NCBI GenBank assembly: GCA_050049355.1
Contig: JASFWK010000108.1
Location: forward strand, 1 to 7,381
DNA from: JASFWK01 sp050049355
Lineage (GTDB): Bacteria > Chloroflexota > Anaerolineae > B4-G1 > DUEL01
Reading direction: 5' to 3'
DNA length: 7,381 nt
Part shown: positions 1 to 5,844 of the stretch, piece after piece
Layout: each line of letters opens with the position of its first letter
Numbering within the stretch: position 1 is the first letter of the stretch
The notes under the pieces: generated by a model
Databases searched by the model: none
The model's input: only the letters and a program-made list of their open reading frames with translations
Told to the model about the DNA's origin: nothing
Program-made: the position numbers and the translations under genes

Positions 1-29
1 AGCAAAGGCCCAATCGACGCCGTTTACCA

Positions 30-109
30 CAAGGGTGCGGGAATTGAACATGTCTTTACCGTAGGGGGCGGATTCAAAGTCCGTCGCCTTACCTCTTGGC
101 CACGCCCCA
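30..109 (-). tRNA. tRNA-Gln(UUG)-like sequence, 3' half degenerate; probable pseudo-tRNA
   Basis: Read on the minus strand from 109, the 5' half is a textbook tRNA-Gln: a 5' acceptor strand TGGGGCG (109-103), bases 8-9 TG, a D arm GCC-AAGAGGTAA-GGC, and an anticodon arm (84-68) with loop CTTTGAA, placing anticodon TTG at 77-75. The 3' half does not match. Nine extra bases lie before a recognisable T loop TTCAATT (48-42). The base run before that loop (ACATG) pairs with the following CCCGC at only two of five positions. The putative 3' acceptor ACCCTTG pairs poorly with TGGGGCG, and the first anticodon-stem pair is an A-C mismatch. No encoded CCA is visible. I read this as a decayed or recombined tRNA gene, or a remnant of an integration site. 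The 5' half is secure; function as a tRNA is doubtful. Confidence 0.45.
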
Positions 110-245
110 GTACTGGCAAACCGAGTGAATCTTACCATGGCTTACACGGGATCGCAAGGGAATCGGCCTGGGGAAGCGGAGTTGATCTATCCTGGCACAA
201 CGACAACACCGCGGCGATGGTTCGGCCACGGCGCGCCACCCGACG

Positions 246-267
246 AAAACGATCGGCCCGTCCGATC
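246..267 (-). terminator. Rho-independent terminator after the GPH transporter gene
   Basis: On the minus strand a 6-bp stem GATCGG/CCGATC with a five-base loop (267-251) is followed at once by GTTTTCG, giving a short U tract. It starts about 20 nt after the transporter stop codon at 289-287, the expected place. The stem is short and the U tract has only four Us, so strength is uncertain. Nothing else is seen between 110 and 245. Confidence 0.55.
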
Positions 268-286
268 ATTCTCCCGTTACGCGCCG

Positions 287-1681
287 TCATCCCTCCGCTT
301 GAAGAGCGCGCTTCTCGCTCAACTCGGCCTGAATCCGCTGATGGCGAGTGCGCGTCAGGGGGTAGGTCCGCGCGATGATGACAGCTCCAGCCAGAATGAC
401 AGCTGGAAGGATCGCAATCAGCAGGCGGATCGCCAAGAGCGTCTGCGGGGTCTGCTGCGCTGCGCTTTCGACGTAGCCAGACCAGGCCAAGATCGGTCCA
501 ACGCCGGCCAGCACCAGTTTGGTGGAGAGTTTGCGGACAAAGACCTCAAACCCGGCATAAATCCCCTCCTGCCGCTTGCCGCTGTTCAGCTCATCCACGT
601 CAAGCGCGTCGGCGCTCATCGCCGTCGGGAGGACGTGGGCCGCGGAGACGCCGGGGCCGACCAAGAGAGCCACCACGTAGGCCAGCGATCCCGCCCCCTG
701 GGGTACGAAGAGCAATCCCACCATCACGAGGGCCCAGGATGCGATCGAGGCAATGAAGGCAGTCTTCTTCTCCCACCGACGGGCCATCCACAGGATCAGA
801 GGTAAGCACAGCGCGGCGCTGGTCAGGATGACCGCCTGCACGAGCGATGCCTCCATCTCGTCCATCTTGACCCAGTAGACCAGGTAGTAGACAAACAGGG
901 CCGAGGCGATATCCACCGGGATCCAGCTGAAGAGGCGCATCCCGAGCGTATACCGCCACGCCCTGTTCTGCAGCACGTACCGCAAGCTCTCCAGTGGAGG
1001 CGCCGCAGGCTCGCTCTGGAACGCCGCACGTTCGCGGGTTCCAAAGAAGGCGACGAGGATAGTGGGGACAAAGATTGCGGCGCCGAGGAGACCCATGACC
1101 ACGAAAGCGGTCTGATTATCGGGGGTGGCGTCGAGCACAAGGGCGAATCCTATCGCTGCCACGAGCCCGCTGACGATGGAGACGAACATGCGGTAGGTAG
1201 TGAGCGAAGTCCGTTCATCGTGATCCAGTGTCAGCTCCGGCGTCAGCGCAGTATAGGGGCAAATGACAACGGTGACGGCGGTGTCATATATGATGTAAAC
1301 AAGCGCGAAGTAAATGGACAGGAGCAGCTGGTTCTCAATGGGTGGCACAATCCACATCAGGGCGAAGGCGACACCGTAGGGGATGGCTCCAAAGAGCAGG
1401 TAGGGTCGCCGGCGCCCCCAACGGGTGCGCGTTCGGTCCGAAAGCAGTCCTACCAGAGGATCGTTGACCGCGTCCCAGAGACCGCCGACCAGGACAGTGA
1501 CGCCGGCCAGCGCCGGGTCGAGGTGGGCCACGTCGGTGAGGAAGAAGAGATACCAGAACGGGACGATGGTTCCTGGCCCCATTGAGTTGGCCAGATCTCC
1601 CACCGCGTAAGTCACTTTGGCCGAGAAGGAGAGTCTCTCACCGTTTGAGCTTGCGGGCTGAGTCACGCTTGAGATGGACAT
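287..1681 (-). CDS. GPH-family (MFS_2) sugar:cation symporter
   Basis: A 464-aa inner-membrane transporter of the glycoside-pentoside-hexuronide:cation symporter family (MelB/XylP/GusB relatives, MFS superfamily), which couples uptake of a sugar or glycoside to Na+ or H+. The family signature is clear: YAVGDLANSM at residues 25-34, DPLVGLLSDRTRTRWGRRRP at 74-93 in the loop after TM2, and ADALDVDELNSGKRQEG at 357-373 followed by YAGFEVFVRKL. About twelve hydrophobic segments are spread over the length, normal for the family (about 450-500 aa). The frame is open up to 1906, but ATG 1681 is chosen because AAGGAGC lies 5 nt upstream (1693-1687) and family homology begins shortly after it. No sugar hydrolase or regulator is in the window, so the substrate cannot be named. 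It appears to be a single-gene unit with its own promoter and terminator. Confidence 0.93.
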   Translation of the reverse strand: MSISSVTQPASSNGERLSFSAKVTYAVGDLANSMGPGTIVPFWYLFFLTDVAHLDPALAGVTVLVGGLWDAVNDPLVGLLSDRTRTRWGRRRPYLLFGAIPYGVAFALMWIVPPIENQLLLSIYFALVYIIYDTAVTVVICPYTALTPELTLDHDERTSLTTYRMFVSIVSGLVAAIGFALVLDATPDNQTAFVVMGLLGAAIFVPTILVAFFGTRERAAFQSEPAAPPLESLRYVLQNRAWRYTLGMRLFSWIPVDIASALFVYYLVYWVKMDEMEASLVQAVILTSAALCLPLILWMARRWEKKTAFIASIASWALVMVGLLFVPQGAGSLAYVVALLVGPGVSAAHVLPTAMSADALDVDELNSGKRQEGIYAGFEVFVRKLSTKLVLAGVGPILAWSGYVESAAQQTPQTLLAIRLLIAILPAVILAGAVIIARTYPLTRTRHQRIQAELSEKRALQAEG

Positions 1682-1922
1682 GGCTTGCTCCTTGTGGATG
1701 AATAAGCCACCGCCTGGAAGGAGACAACGAAGACGACGTTCCGAGACTCTCTCGAACGGCACTCCCGTCGCCCACGCAATTAGCAGTTTGTAGCTGCCCC
1801 GCTTAGGCCCCTGCTCTACAGGAAAACCCCTTGGGGTGCTGTCCATTCCTGCCCGCCGGGGCAACCAATCGCAACTCGGATCAGCCAGGGCCGCGAGTCC
1901 TCTCATCTGCAGGACGCGCCCC

Positions 1923-1951
1923 AGTATACTGCGAGTCTATCCAAAGGGCAA
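1923..1951 (-). promoter_or_regulatory. Sigma70-like promoter for the GPH transporter gene
   Basis: On the minus strand TTGCCC (1951-1946; 4 of 6 to TTGACA) is separated by exactly 17 bp from TATACT (1928-1923; 5 of 6 to TATAAT). Transcription would start near 1916, leaving a leader of about 235 nt before the ATG at 1681. The promoter lies just after the terminator-like hairpin at 1996-1975, a sensible order for the start of a new transcription unit. Found by eye; other promoters in the leader are not excluded. Confidence 0.45.
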
Positions 1952-1974
1952 CTTTCAGTCGCAGAATCAGCCAA

Positions 1975-1996
1975 GGCCGGGGAGAACTCCCCGGCC
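1975..1996 (-). terminator. GC-rich terminator-like hairpin after the Trp-rich frame
   Basis: A perfect inverted repeat with 10-bp arms (GGCCGGGGAG / CTCCCCGGCC on the plus strand) around a 2-base centre, in practice about 9 bp with a 4-base loop. It lies 54-76 nt past the stop codon at 2053-2051 and just before the transporter promoter. On the minus strand it is followed by TTGGCTGATTCTG, only weakly U-rich, so it may be a pause, insulator or Rho-assisted terminator rather than a classical intrinsic one. Confidence 0.5.
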
Positions 1997-2050
1997 CCAG
2001 GTGCTGCTCCAAAGATCTGCCGTCACTCCGATCCAGCAGGTACAATCCTG

Positions 2051-3253
2051 CTACGGGTATCCCGGCGGACAGCTGCCATCGATGATACAGGGATCACTCA
2101 GGACGGACTGGACCTCAATCACCGGGACCCGCACCGTATCGCCCGGATTGGGGTCGGCGTACTCATACGCACACCACGGTCCTTCCCCCGTCGTGATCAC
2201 CGCAAACGAGGTGTAGTGCCAGGTGGCGCTGCCAAAGTCCCTCAGATCTATCGCGTGCCAGCCATCGAAGTGCTCCACCCAGTCATACACGGGCTCGCCC
2301 CACTTCCCCCACCACTCGGTCTGAGGGTCATCGTGCACGCCCACACAGATCCCCACAGGTGGGTCACCGCAGCCTTCCCACTGCGGAGAGCCCATAAGAT
2401 CCACACCCGAGCACCCACACTCGTCCCACTCCGTACCCACCTGCTCGTAGGTCTGCCACTTCACCGCCCACTGGGCACCCCAGTGGGTAGGGACCCTCAC
2501 CTGGTAGGCGGGCATATCCCACTCGCTATCGCGCGACGGCACCTGGTCGCAGCAGTGATCCTGCCACGGTGGACACGCCTCCTCCGGAGAGACAAACCGC
2601 GGGCCGTTGTGCGGCTTGCCCCACGAGGAGGTCTCGTAGATGTGCGTCACCGAGGTCCCACAGGCCATGGCGGGGATGGGTCCATAGGCATGGTTCGCGC
2701 CTACGTTCCAATCCCGCTCGTCGAAGTCCCAACAGATAGCGGGATAGCCCCCGAGATCATCCCCCTCCGTTTGGTCCAGCCGGCGCCAGCGCAGCCCGAT
2801 TCGGTAGTCGCGAATATCCCCTGGTTGAGGATCTTCCCCAGGCTCTCGCTCCGGGAACATCGCCACGTCCGACCAGCAACCCTGCGAGAAACCCGGTCCG
2901 TTGGGCGCACACAGCCCGGGCGGCGTGTACGCCGGGTAGTCCTGAAGCGTCAGACGACCCGGTTCGCCGGATTCATACGGATCTGGCAGCGGCGCCCCCA
3001 TCGCCACCAACCATCTGGGGAAGGGATCCACCTGCACCCGATGGGGCGGCACGCGCGCCGAGACCCACAACTGGAATCCCCACTGATCCTCGTTCTCACA
3101 GCCCACTCCTCCACCGTCGTAGGTGGGAGTGCAAGGGGGATCGGGCTCCTCTCGCTGCCGAGCGAAGCTCCAGTCCTTCCGTCCGCATCGACGGCCCCCA
3201 GCGTATTCTCCGCAATCCATCAACCCGTGCCACGCGAACCAACCCCGAGCCAT
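2051..3253 (-). CDS. Hypothetical Trp- and Cys-rich protein; start uncertain, possibly the 3' part of a frameshifted gene
   Basis: Not a family I can name. The frame is open from a TGA near 3282 to TAG at 2053-2051. It is rich in Trp (26 in the 405 codons from a TTG at 3268, about 6%) and Cys (18), with many Pro, Gly, Asp and Tyr, suggesting a disulfide-stabilised extracytoplasmic protein. Characteristic stretches are ENEDQWGFQLWVSARVPPHR, VDPFPRWLVAMGAPLPDPYE, YPAYTPPGLC and GDIRDYRIGLRWRR. Codon third positions are GC-rich and composition is protein-like, unlike the antisense Arg/Pro/His-rich frame. There is no signal peptide and no Shine-Dalgarno at TTG 3268, ATG 3253 or ATG 3217. ATG 3253 is a provisional choice. 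The frame overlaps the end of the upstream lipoprotein gene by about 158 nt, and a one-base loss in the overlap would fuse the two. A hairpin with 6-bp arms (2035-2052) straddles the stop codon. Confidence 0.6.
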   Translation of the reverse strand: MARGWFAWHGLMDCGEYAGGRRCGRKDWSFARQREEPDPPCTPTYDGGGVGCENEDQWGFQLWVSARVPPHRVQVDPFPRWLVAMGAPLPDPYESGEPGRLTLQDYPAYTPPGLCAPNGPGFSQGCWSDVAMFPEREPGEDPQPGDIRDYRIGLRWRRLDQTEGDDLGGYPAICWDFDERDWNVGANHAYGPIPAMACGTSVTHIYETSSWGKPHNGPRFVSPEEACPPWQDHCCDQVPSRDSEWDMPAYQVRVPTHWGAQWAVKWQTYEQVGTEWDECGCSGVDLMGSPQWEGCGDPPVGICVGVHDDPQTEWWGKWGEPVYDWVEHFDGWHAIDLRDFGSATWHYTSFAVITTGEGPWCAYEYADPNPGDTVRVPVIEVQSVLSDPCIIDGSCPPGYP

Positions 3254-4424
3254 CGGATTTGACCACAAAGACTTGTGTCAGCCAACGATCCTCCCCTCTC
3301 GCCGTGAAGGCCAGTCGTGTTCCATCCGCCGACCAGGCGATTCTACCGATCCGGCCAGTAGACAAGGGAAGCCGCATACGCTGCCCACTCGCTAACTCAA
3401 GGACACAAATCGCTCTCCGTCCTTCACACGGTATGGCGATTCGCTCGCCATCAGGTGACCAGGCGAAGCTCACCCCCACATCTTCCGCAACACGCCTGAG
3501 ATTGGCACCTCCAGCGCTTGCAACGCAGAGAGAAGGTTCTCCGTGAACCCACCTGCACCTGAAAGCTAGTTCGCCTCCCTCCGGCGACCAAGTGGGGGCG
3601 GTCCCCCATCCCAGTTCGGTCCACTGCTGCACCTCGCACATCTCTTCGTGATAGATGCAAGCGGTATCTAGCGCAAATATCTCCTCGTCGTCGGCGGTCC
3701 ATTCCTCGCTTGGCCACCTGGGGAAGGCCAGCCACCTCCCGTCGGGAGACCAGGCGGGCTCTCCATTGTTCACATCCCCGTCGGTCAACTGACGAATCAC
3801 ACTCCCGTCCCTGCTGACAATGAAGATGGAAGACCAATTCTCCAGTTTGTGCGCCCCCGAGAAGGCTAGATACTCCCCGTCAGGCGACCAGTCTATTGCC
3901 CCGCCTACAACGACGTAGCGAGTTGCTGCAAGTTCGGACATTTCCCAACCATCAGCAGACATCAGACAGAGCACCCGAGGACGGTCCCAGTATGGCGAAG
4001 GATGGCACTCGGCAAACATCGAGCCGTTCGGACCCAGGAAACAAGGCAATTCATCGTCCCCGATCCTCGGAGATGATTCGGGACACACGAAGACCAATGT
4101 TCTCCCGTCCGGTGACCAGGCGAAATCCGAGCCCTCTGCTCTATCGCTGATTCTCCATACCCACCGCCCGTCAGGCGTGCACACATAGAGACCATCCTCG
4201 CTCAGGAAATAGAGCGGTTCCTCCACAGCAGCAGGCGGTGACTCCGTTGGCACGAACTTCGAGGTCAGAGCCAGCGAAGCAGTAGGAGTGGGCAGCGCGA
4301 TCTGCGTCTCCGCTGGCGATGGTGAAGGGACTGATGGTCTCTCGCCACGTACCCAGCAGCCGGCCAACAGTGCGGCTATCACGACCAGAAGAAACGAAGT
4401 CATTCTCCGGCTCCAAAGCTTCAT
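3096..4424 (-). CDS. TolB/WD40-like beta-propeller lipoprotein
   Basis: A 442-aa exported lipoprotein. Residues 1-23 are a type II signal peptide: basic start MKLWSRR, hydrophobic core, lipobox LLAGC with the lipidated Cys at 23. A low-complexity Pro/Ser/Thr linker (about 28-65) follows. The rest is a beta-propeller of TolB/PD40 type, with blade motifs WSPDG near residues 103, 179, 225 and 322, WSPEG at 279 and WSADG at 364, and a weaker RIRWG at 406-410. ATG 4424 is preceded by AGGAG (4437-4433) with 8-nt spacing, so the start is secure. Such propellers usually bind proteins or glycans at the cell surface; the partner is unknown and this is not tolB itself (no Tol-Pal neighbours). The last ~30 residues are Arg/Ser/His-rich and do not resemble a propeller blade, and this tail overlaps the Trp-rich frame, so the true C-terminus may differ. 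Confidence 0.88.
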   Translation of the reverse strand: MKLWSRRMTSFLLVVIAALLAGCWVRGERPSVPSPSPAETQIALPTPTASLALTSKFVPTESPPAAVEEPLYFLSEDGLYVCTPDGRWVWRISDRAEGSDFAWSPDGRTLVFVCPESSPRIGDDELPCFLGPNGSMFAECHPSPYWDRPRVLCLMSADGWEMSELAATRYVVVGGAIDWSPDGEYLAFSGAHKLENWSSIFIVSRDGSVIRQLTDGDVNNGEPAWSPDGRWLAFPRWPSEEWTADDEEIFALDTACIYHEEMCEVQQWTELGWGTAPTWSPEGGELAFRCRWVHGEPSLCVASAGGANLRRVAEDVGVSFAWSPDGERIAIPCEGRRAICVLELASGQRMRLPLSTGRIGRIAWSADGTRLAFTARGEDRWLTQVFVVKSDGSGLVRVARVDGLRRIRWGPSMRTEGLELRSAARGARSPLHSHLRRWRSGL

Positions 4425-4452
4425 TCGTCAATCTCCTGAGATCATACTGATC

Positions 4453-4494
4453 GGTGCACAACTTTCCGAAATTCCGGCAAAATGAGAATGCACC
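4453..4494. promoter_or_regulatory. Nested inverted repeat upstream of the lipoprotein gene, possible operator
   Basis: GGTGCA (4453-4458) and TGCACC (4489-4494) form 6-bp arms 30 bp apart. Nearly centred between them is the imperfect palindrome CCGAAATTCCGG (4466-4477; one mismatched pair). The block lies 29-70 bp upstream of the lipoprotein ATG, where an operator would sit. No convincing -35/-10 pair was found beside it. Arms this short can arise by chance. Confidence 0.2.
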
Positions 4495-4533
4495 AAACAG
4501 ATCATGTGCTGGGTTTGTCGTGCGCGCTTGGAC

Positions 4534-4730
4534 GGCGCTGAGGCGCCTACTACAATTAGCCTGCCGGTCGAGCGTCGCCCTGAGCCTGTCGAGGGGTGTA
4601 TGCTTCGGTATGCCCGGCTGCGCCGGGCTACTCAGCACGGCGTCGAGACCAAGCAGTCGGCGTGGTCTCAATACGGGCTCTCAGCCCTACTCGACCGACG
4701 CTCGCCGAAACCCCTGAGCCTTAGCCTGAG
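4534..4730. repeat. Cluster of REP-like palindromes in the intergenic region
   Basis: The 361-bp gap between the two coding blocks is packed with small palindromes: GGCGC-TGAG-GCGCC (4534-4547); CCCTGAGCCTGTCGAGGG (4578-4595), whose type is common in bacterial REP elements; GCCCGGC-TGC-GCCGGGC (4612-4628); GAGACCA/TGGTCTC with an 11-base loop (4645-4669); GGGCT-CTC-AGCCC (4675-4687). GGTCTCAATACGGGCT followed by a CTACTCGACC-type end (4664-4696) resembles the GGTCTCGATACG...CTACTCGACC REP pattern of high-GC genomes. CGAGCGTCG (4569-4577) recurs inverted at 4696-4704, and CCCTGAGCC (4578-4586) recurs directly at 4712-4720. The cluster lies downstream of the C39-peptidase gene and upstream of the lipoprotein gene, so it may stabilise or end the upstream transcript. 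No transposase or clear target duplication is seen. Confidence 0.6.
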
Positions 4731-4785
4731 TAGTAACCTCCAATAAGGTACAGCTTCTTCACTTTCATATGTTCGATTGCTAGGC

Positions 4786-5823
4786 TTAAGGCCTGGGAGG
4801 CTCATAGCGTGCAACCAGCCACTTGTAGTCATTGGCAGCGCTCAGCGAGCTCTGAAAATGCTCCCAGGTGTAGTATTCGAGATCGTCGTCGTAGGGATTG
4901 TACACCTGTACCCACTGCCAACGTTTGCCTGCGCTCCACTGCCCGGCATCGCTCATTCCGGTTACCACCACCCAATGAGATACTGTATGCACACCCTTCG
5001 CCTCGTCGGCAGTGAGCAGCCTGTTATCACCACCGTCGATCTCGACCAGGGCGACGGGATAGCTGCCTTCCCGAATTGCGCTGCGTAGGGTCTGAGCATC
5101 CACACTCCCCTCCGCTCGAACATCGCCGACGAAACCCTTGTAGTGCTGGACAATGCTCCGCAGTTCCTTTGCCGTAGTCATGTTGGGGTCCACTTGTGGC
5201 AAGTCCTCCACCGCCCTGTCCCATACGTCCTGCGCCGTCAGCGTTGGGTATGCAGTCCGCAGAACCACAGTCAGTGCAACCACACCGCAGGAGTTTGGAT
5301 GCACTAGCCCTTGGACGAAGCTGTCGACCCCTTCAGAGCCCCTAACGTTGGCCAGATCACTGGGGACGTCAGCACGCGGCTCAAACTGGACGCCGGGCGG
5401 CTCCACCTTTTCATCGAAGTCGTCCGTGTTCGGGGGAGGAGGTGGCGGGATCAGACCTGGCGGGCTGCGTCGGTCATCCACAACGACGGCGTCACCGTCG
5501 TCATCCCAATCCACCCACGGTATTCCTGCCAGATTCCGGGCGGCGGTGTCGTCCTGCTCTTCGAACACATCCGCCACACACAGCAACAGGCGCCCCAGCG
5601 CCCTTAGCCCTTGGGCCACCTGTGTGCCTTGCAGCCTCACGCGCCCAAGCATCTCATCAAGTTGCGCGCGGCTGATCCCCTCCCAGACCCCGACATCCAG
5701 GCTCACCAGGGCGCTCTGCAGCCGGTATCCGATCTCAACCAGGCGATCACCCCAAACGAGGAGCCGTCGGCCGGCTTTCCTCACCTTCTGGGTATCAATT
5801 CGAATCCGCGACTTAGCCCTCAT
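4786..5823 (-). CDS. WXG100-like domain fused to a C39-type cysteine peptidase domain
   Basis: A 345-aa protein with no signal peptide or membrane segment. Residues about 1-95 look like a WXG100/ESAT-6 helical hairpin: two amphipathic helices joined at VWEG (W47, G49), with FEEQD (87-91) after helix two, a variant of the YxxxD/E export motif of type VII substrates. A disordered linker follows, acidic (104-118) then a Pro run (121-131). Residues about 160-345 match a C39-like papain-fold peptidase: nucleophile in HPNSCGVVAL (C179), a possible oxyanion Gln at 171, general base in VSHWVVVTGM (H283), and VYNPYDDD (N309) as the third residue. ATG 5823 has GGAG 8 nt upstream, inside the 21-nt gap to the CpaE-like gene, so the two are probably co-transcribed. 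The peptidase call is fairly firm; type VII export is inference, since no EccC/EssC ATPase is in the window. It could instead process or modify Tad pilus components. Confidence 0.85.
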   Translation of the reverse strand: MRAKSRIRIDTQKVRKAGRRLLVWGDRLVEIGYRLQSALVSLDVGVWEGISRAQLDEMLGRVRLQGTQVAQGLRALGRLLLCVADVFEEQDDTAARNLAGIPWVDWDDDGDAVVVDDRRSPPGLIPPPPPPNTDDFDEKVEPPGVQFEPRADVPSDLANVRGSEGVDSFVQGLVHPNSCGVVALTVVLRTAYPTLTAQDVWDRAVEDLPQVDPNMTTAKELRSIVQHYKGFVGDVRAEGSVDAQTLRSAIREGSYPVALVEIDGGDNRLLTADEAKGVHTVSHWVVVTGMSDAGQWSAGKRWQWVQVYNPYDDDLEYYTWEHFQSSLSAANDYKWLVARYEPPRP

Positions 5824-5844
5824 AGGATACGCTCCGTGACCCGC

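Noticed and set aside
1..378. Plus-strand frame open from the left edge to a TGA at 376-378
   Set aside because: It runs across the tRNA-Gln-like sequence, the terminator hairpin and into the 3' end of the transporter gene; the later part is Arg-rich and antisense-like. A short real C-terminus from the left cannot be fully excluded.
1682..1906. In-frame 75-codon N-terminal extension of the transporter
   Set aside because: GPH homology begins after the ATG at 1681, which has a good ribosome site; the ATG at 1906 has none and the extension is not transporter-like.
2216..3262. Long plus-strand open frame (348 codons) opposite the Trp-rich frame
   Set aside because: Its product is dominated by Arg, Pro, Leu, His and Val, typical of the antisense of a GC-rich gene, and it shows no domain or ribosome site; the minus strand has the better composition.
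4441..4446. TATGAT on the minus strand as a -10 box for the lipoprotein gene
   Set aside because: The transcript would start inside the AGGAG ribosome site at 4437-4433, and the best -35 (TTCGGA, 18 bp away) matches only half of the consensus.
4534..4730. CRISPR array in the repeat-rich intergenic region
   Set aside because: The repeats are short, unequal palindromes without regular spacing or spacers, which fits REP elements and not CRISPR.
5153..5839. Plus-strand open frame of 228 codons opposite the C39-peptidase gene
   Set aside because: Ser/Thr/Arg/Pro-rich shadow frame; the minus-strand product has recognisable domains and catalytic motifs.
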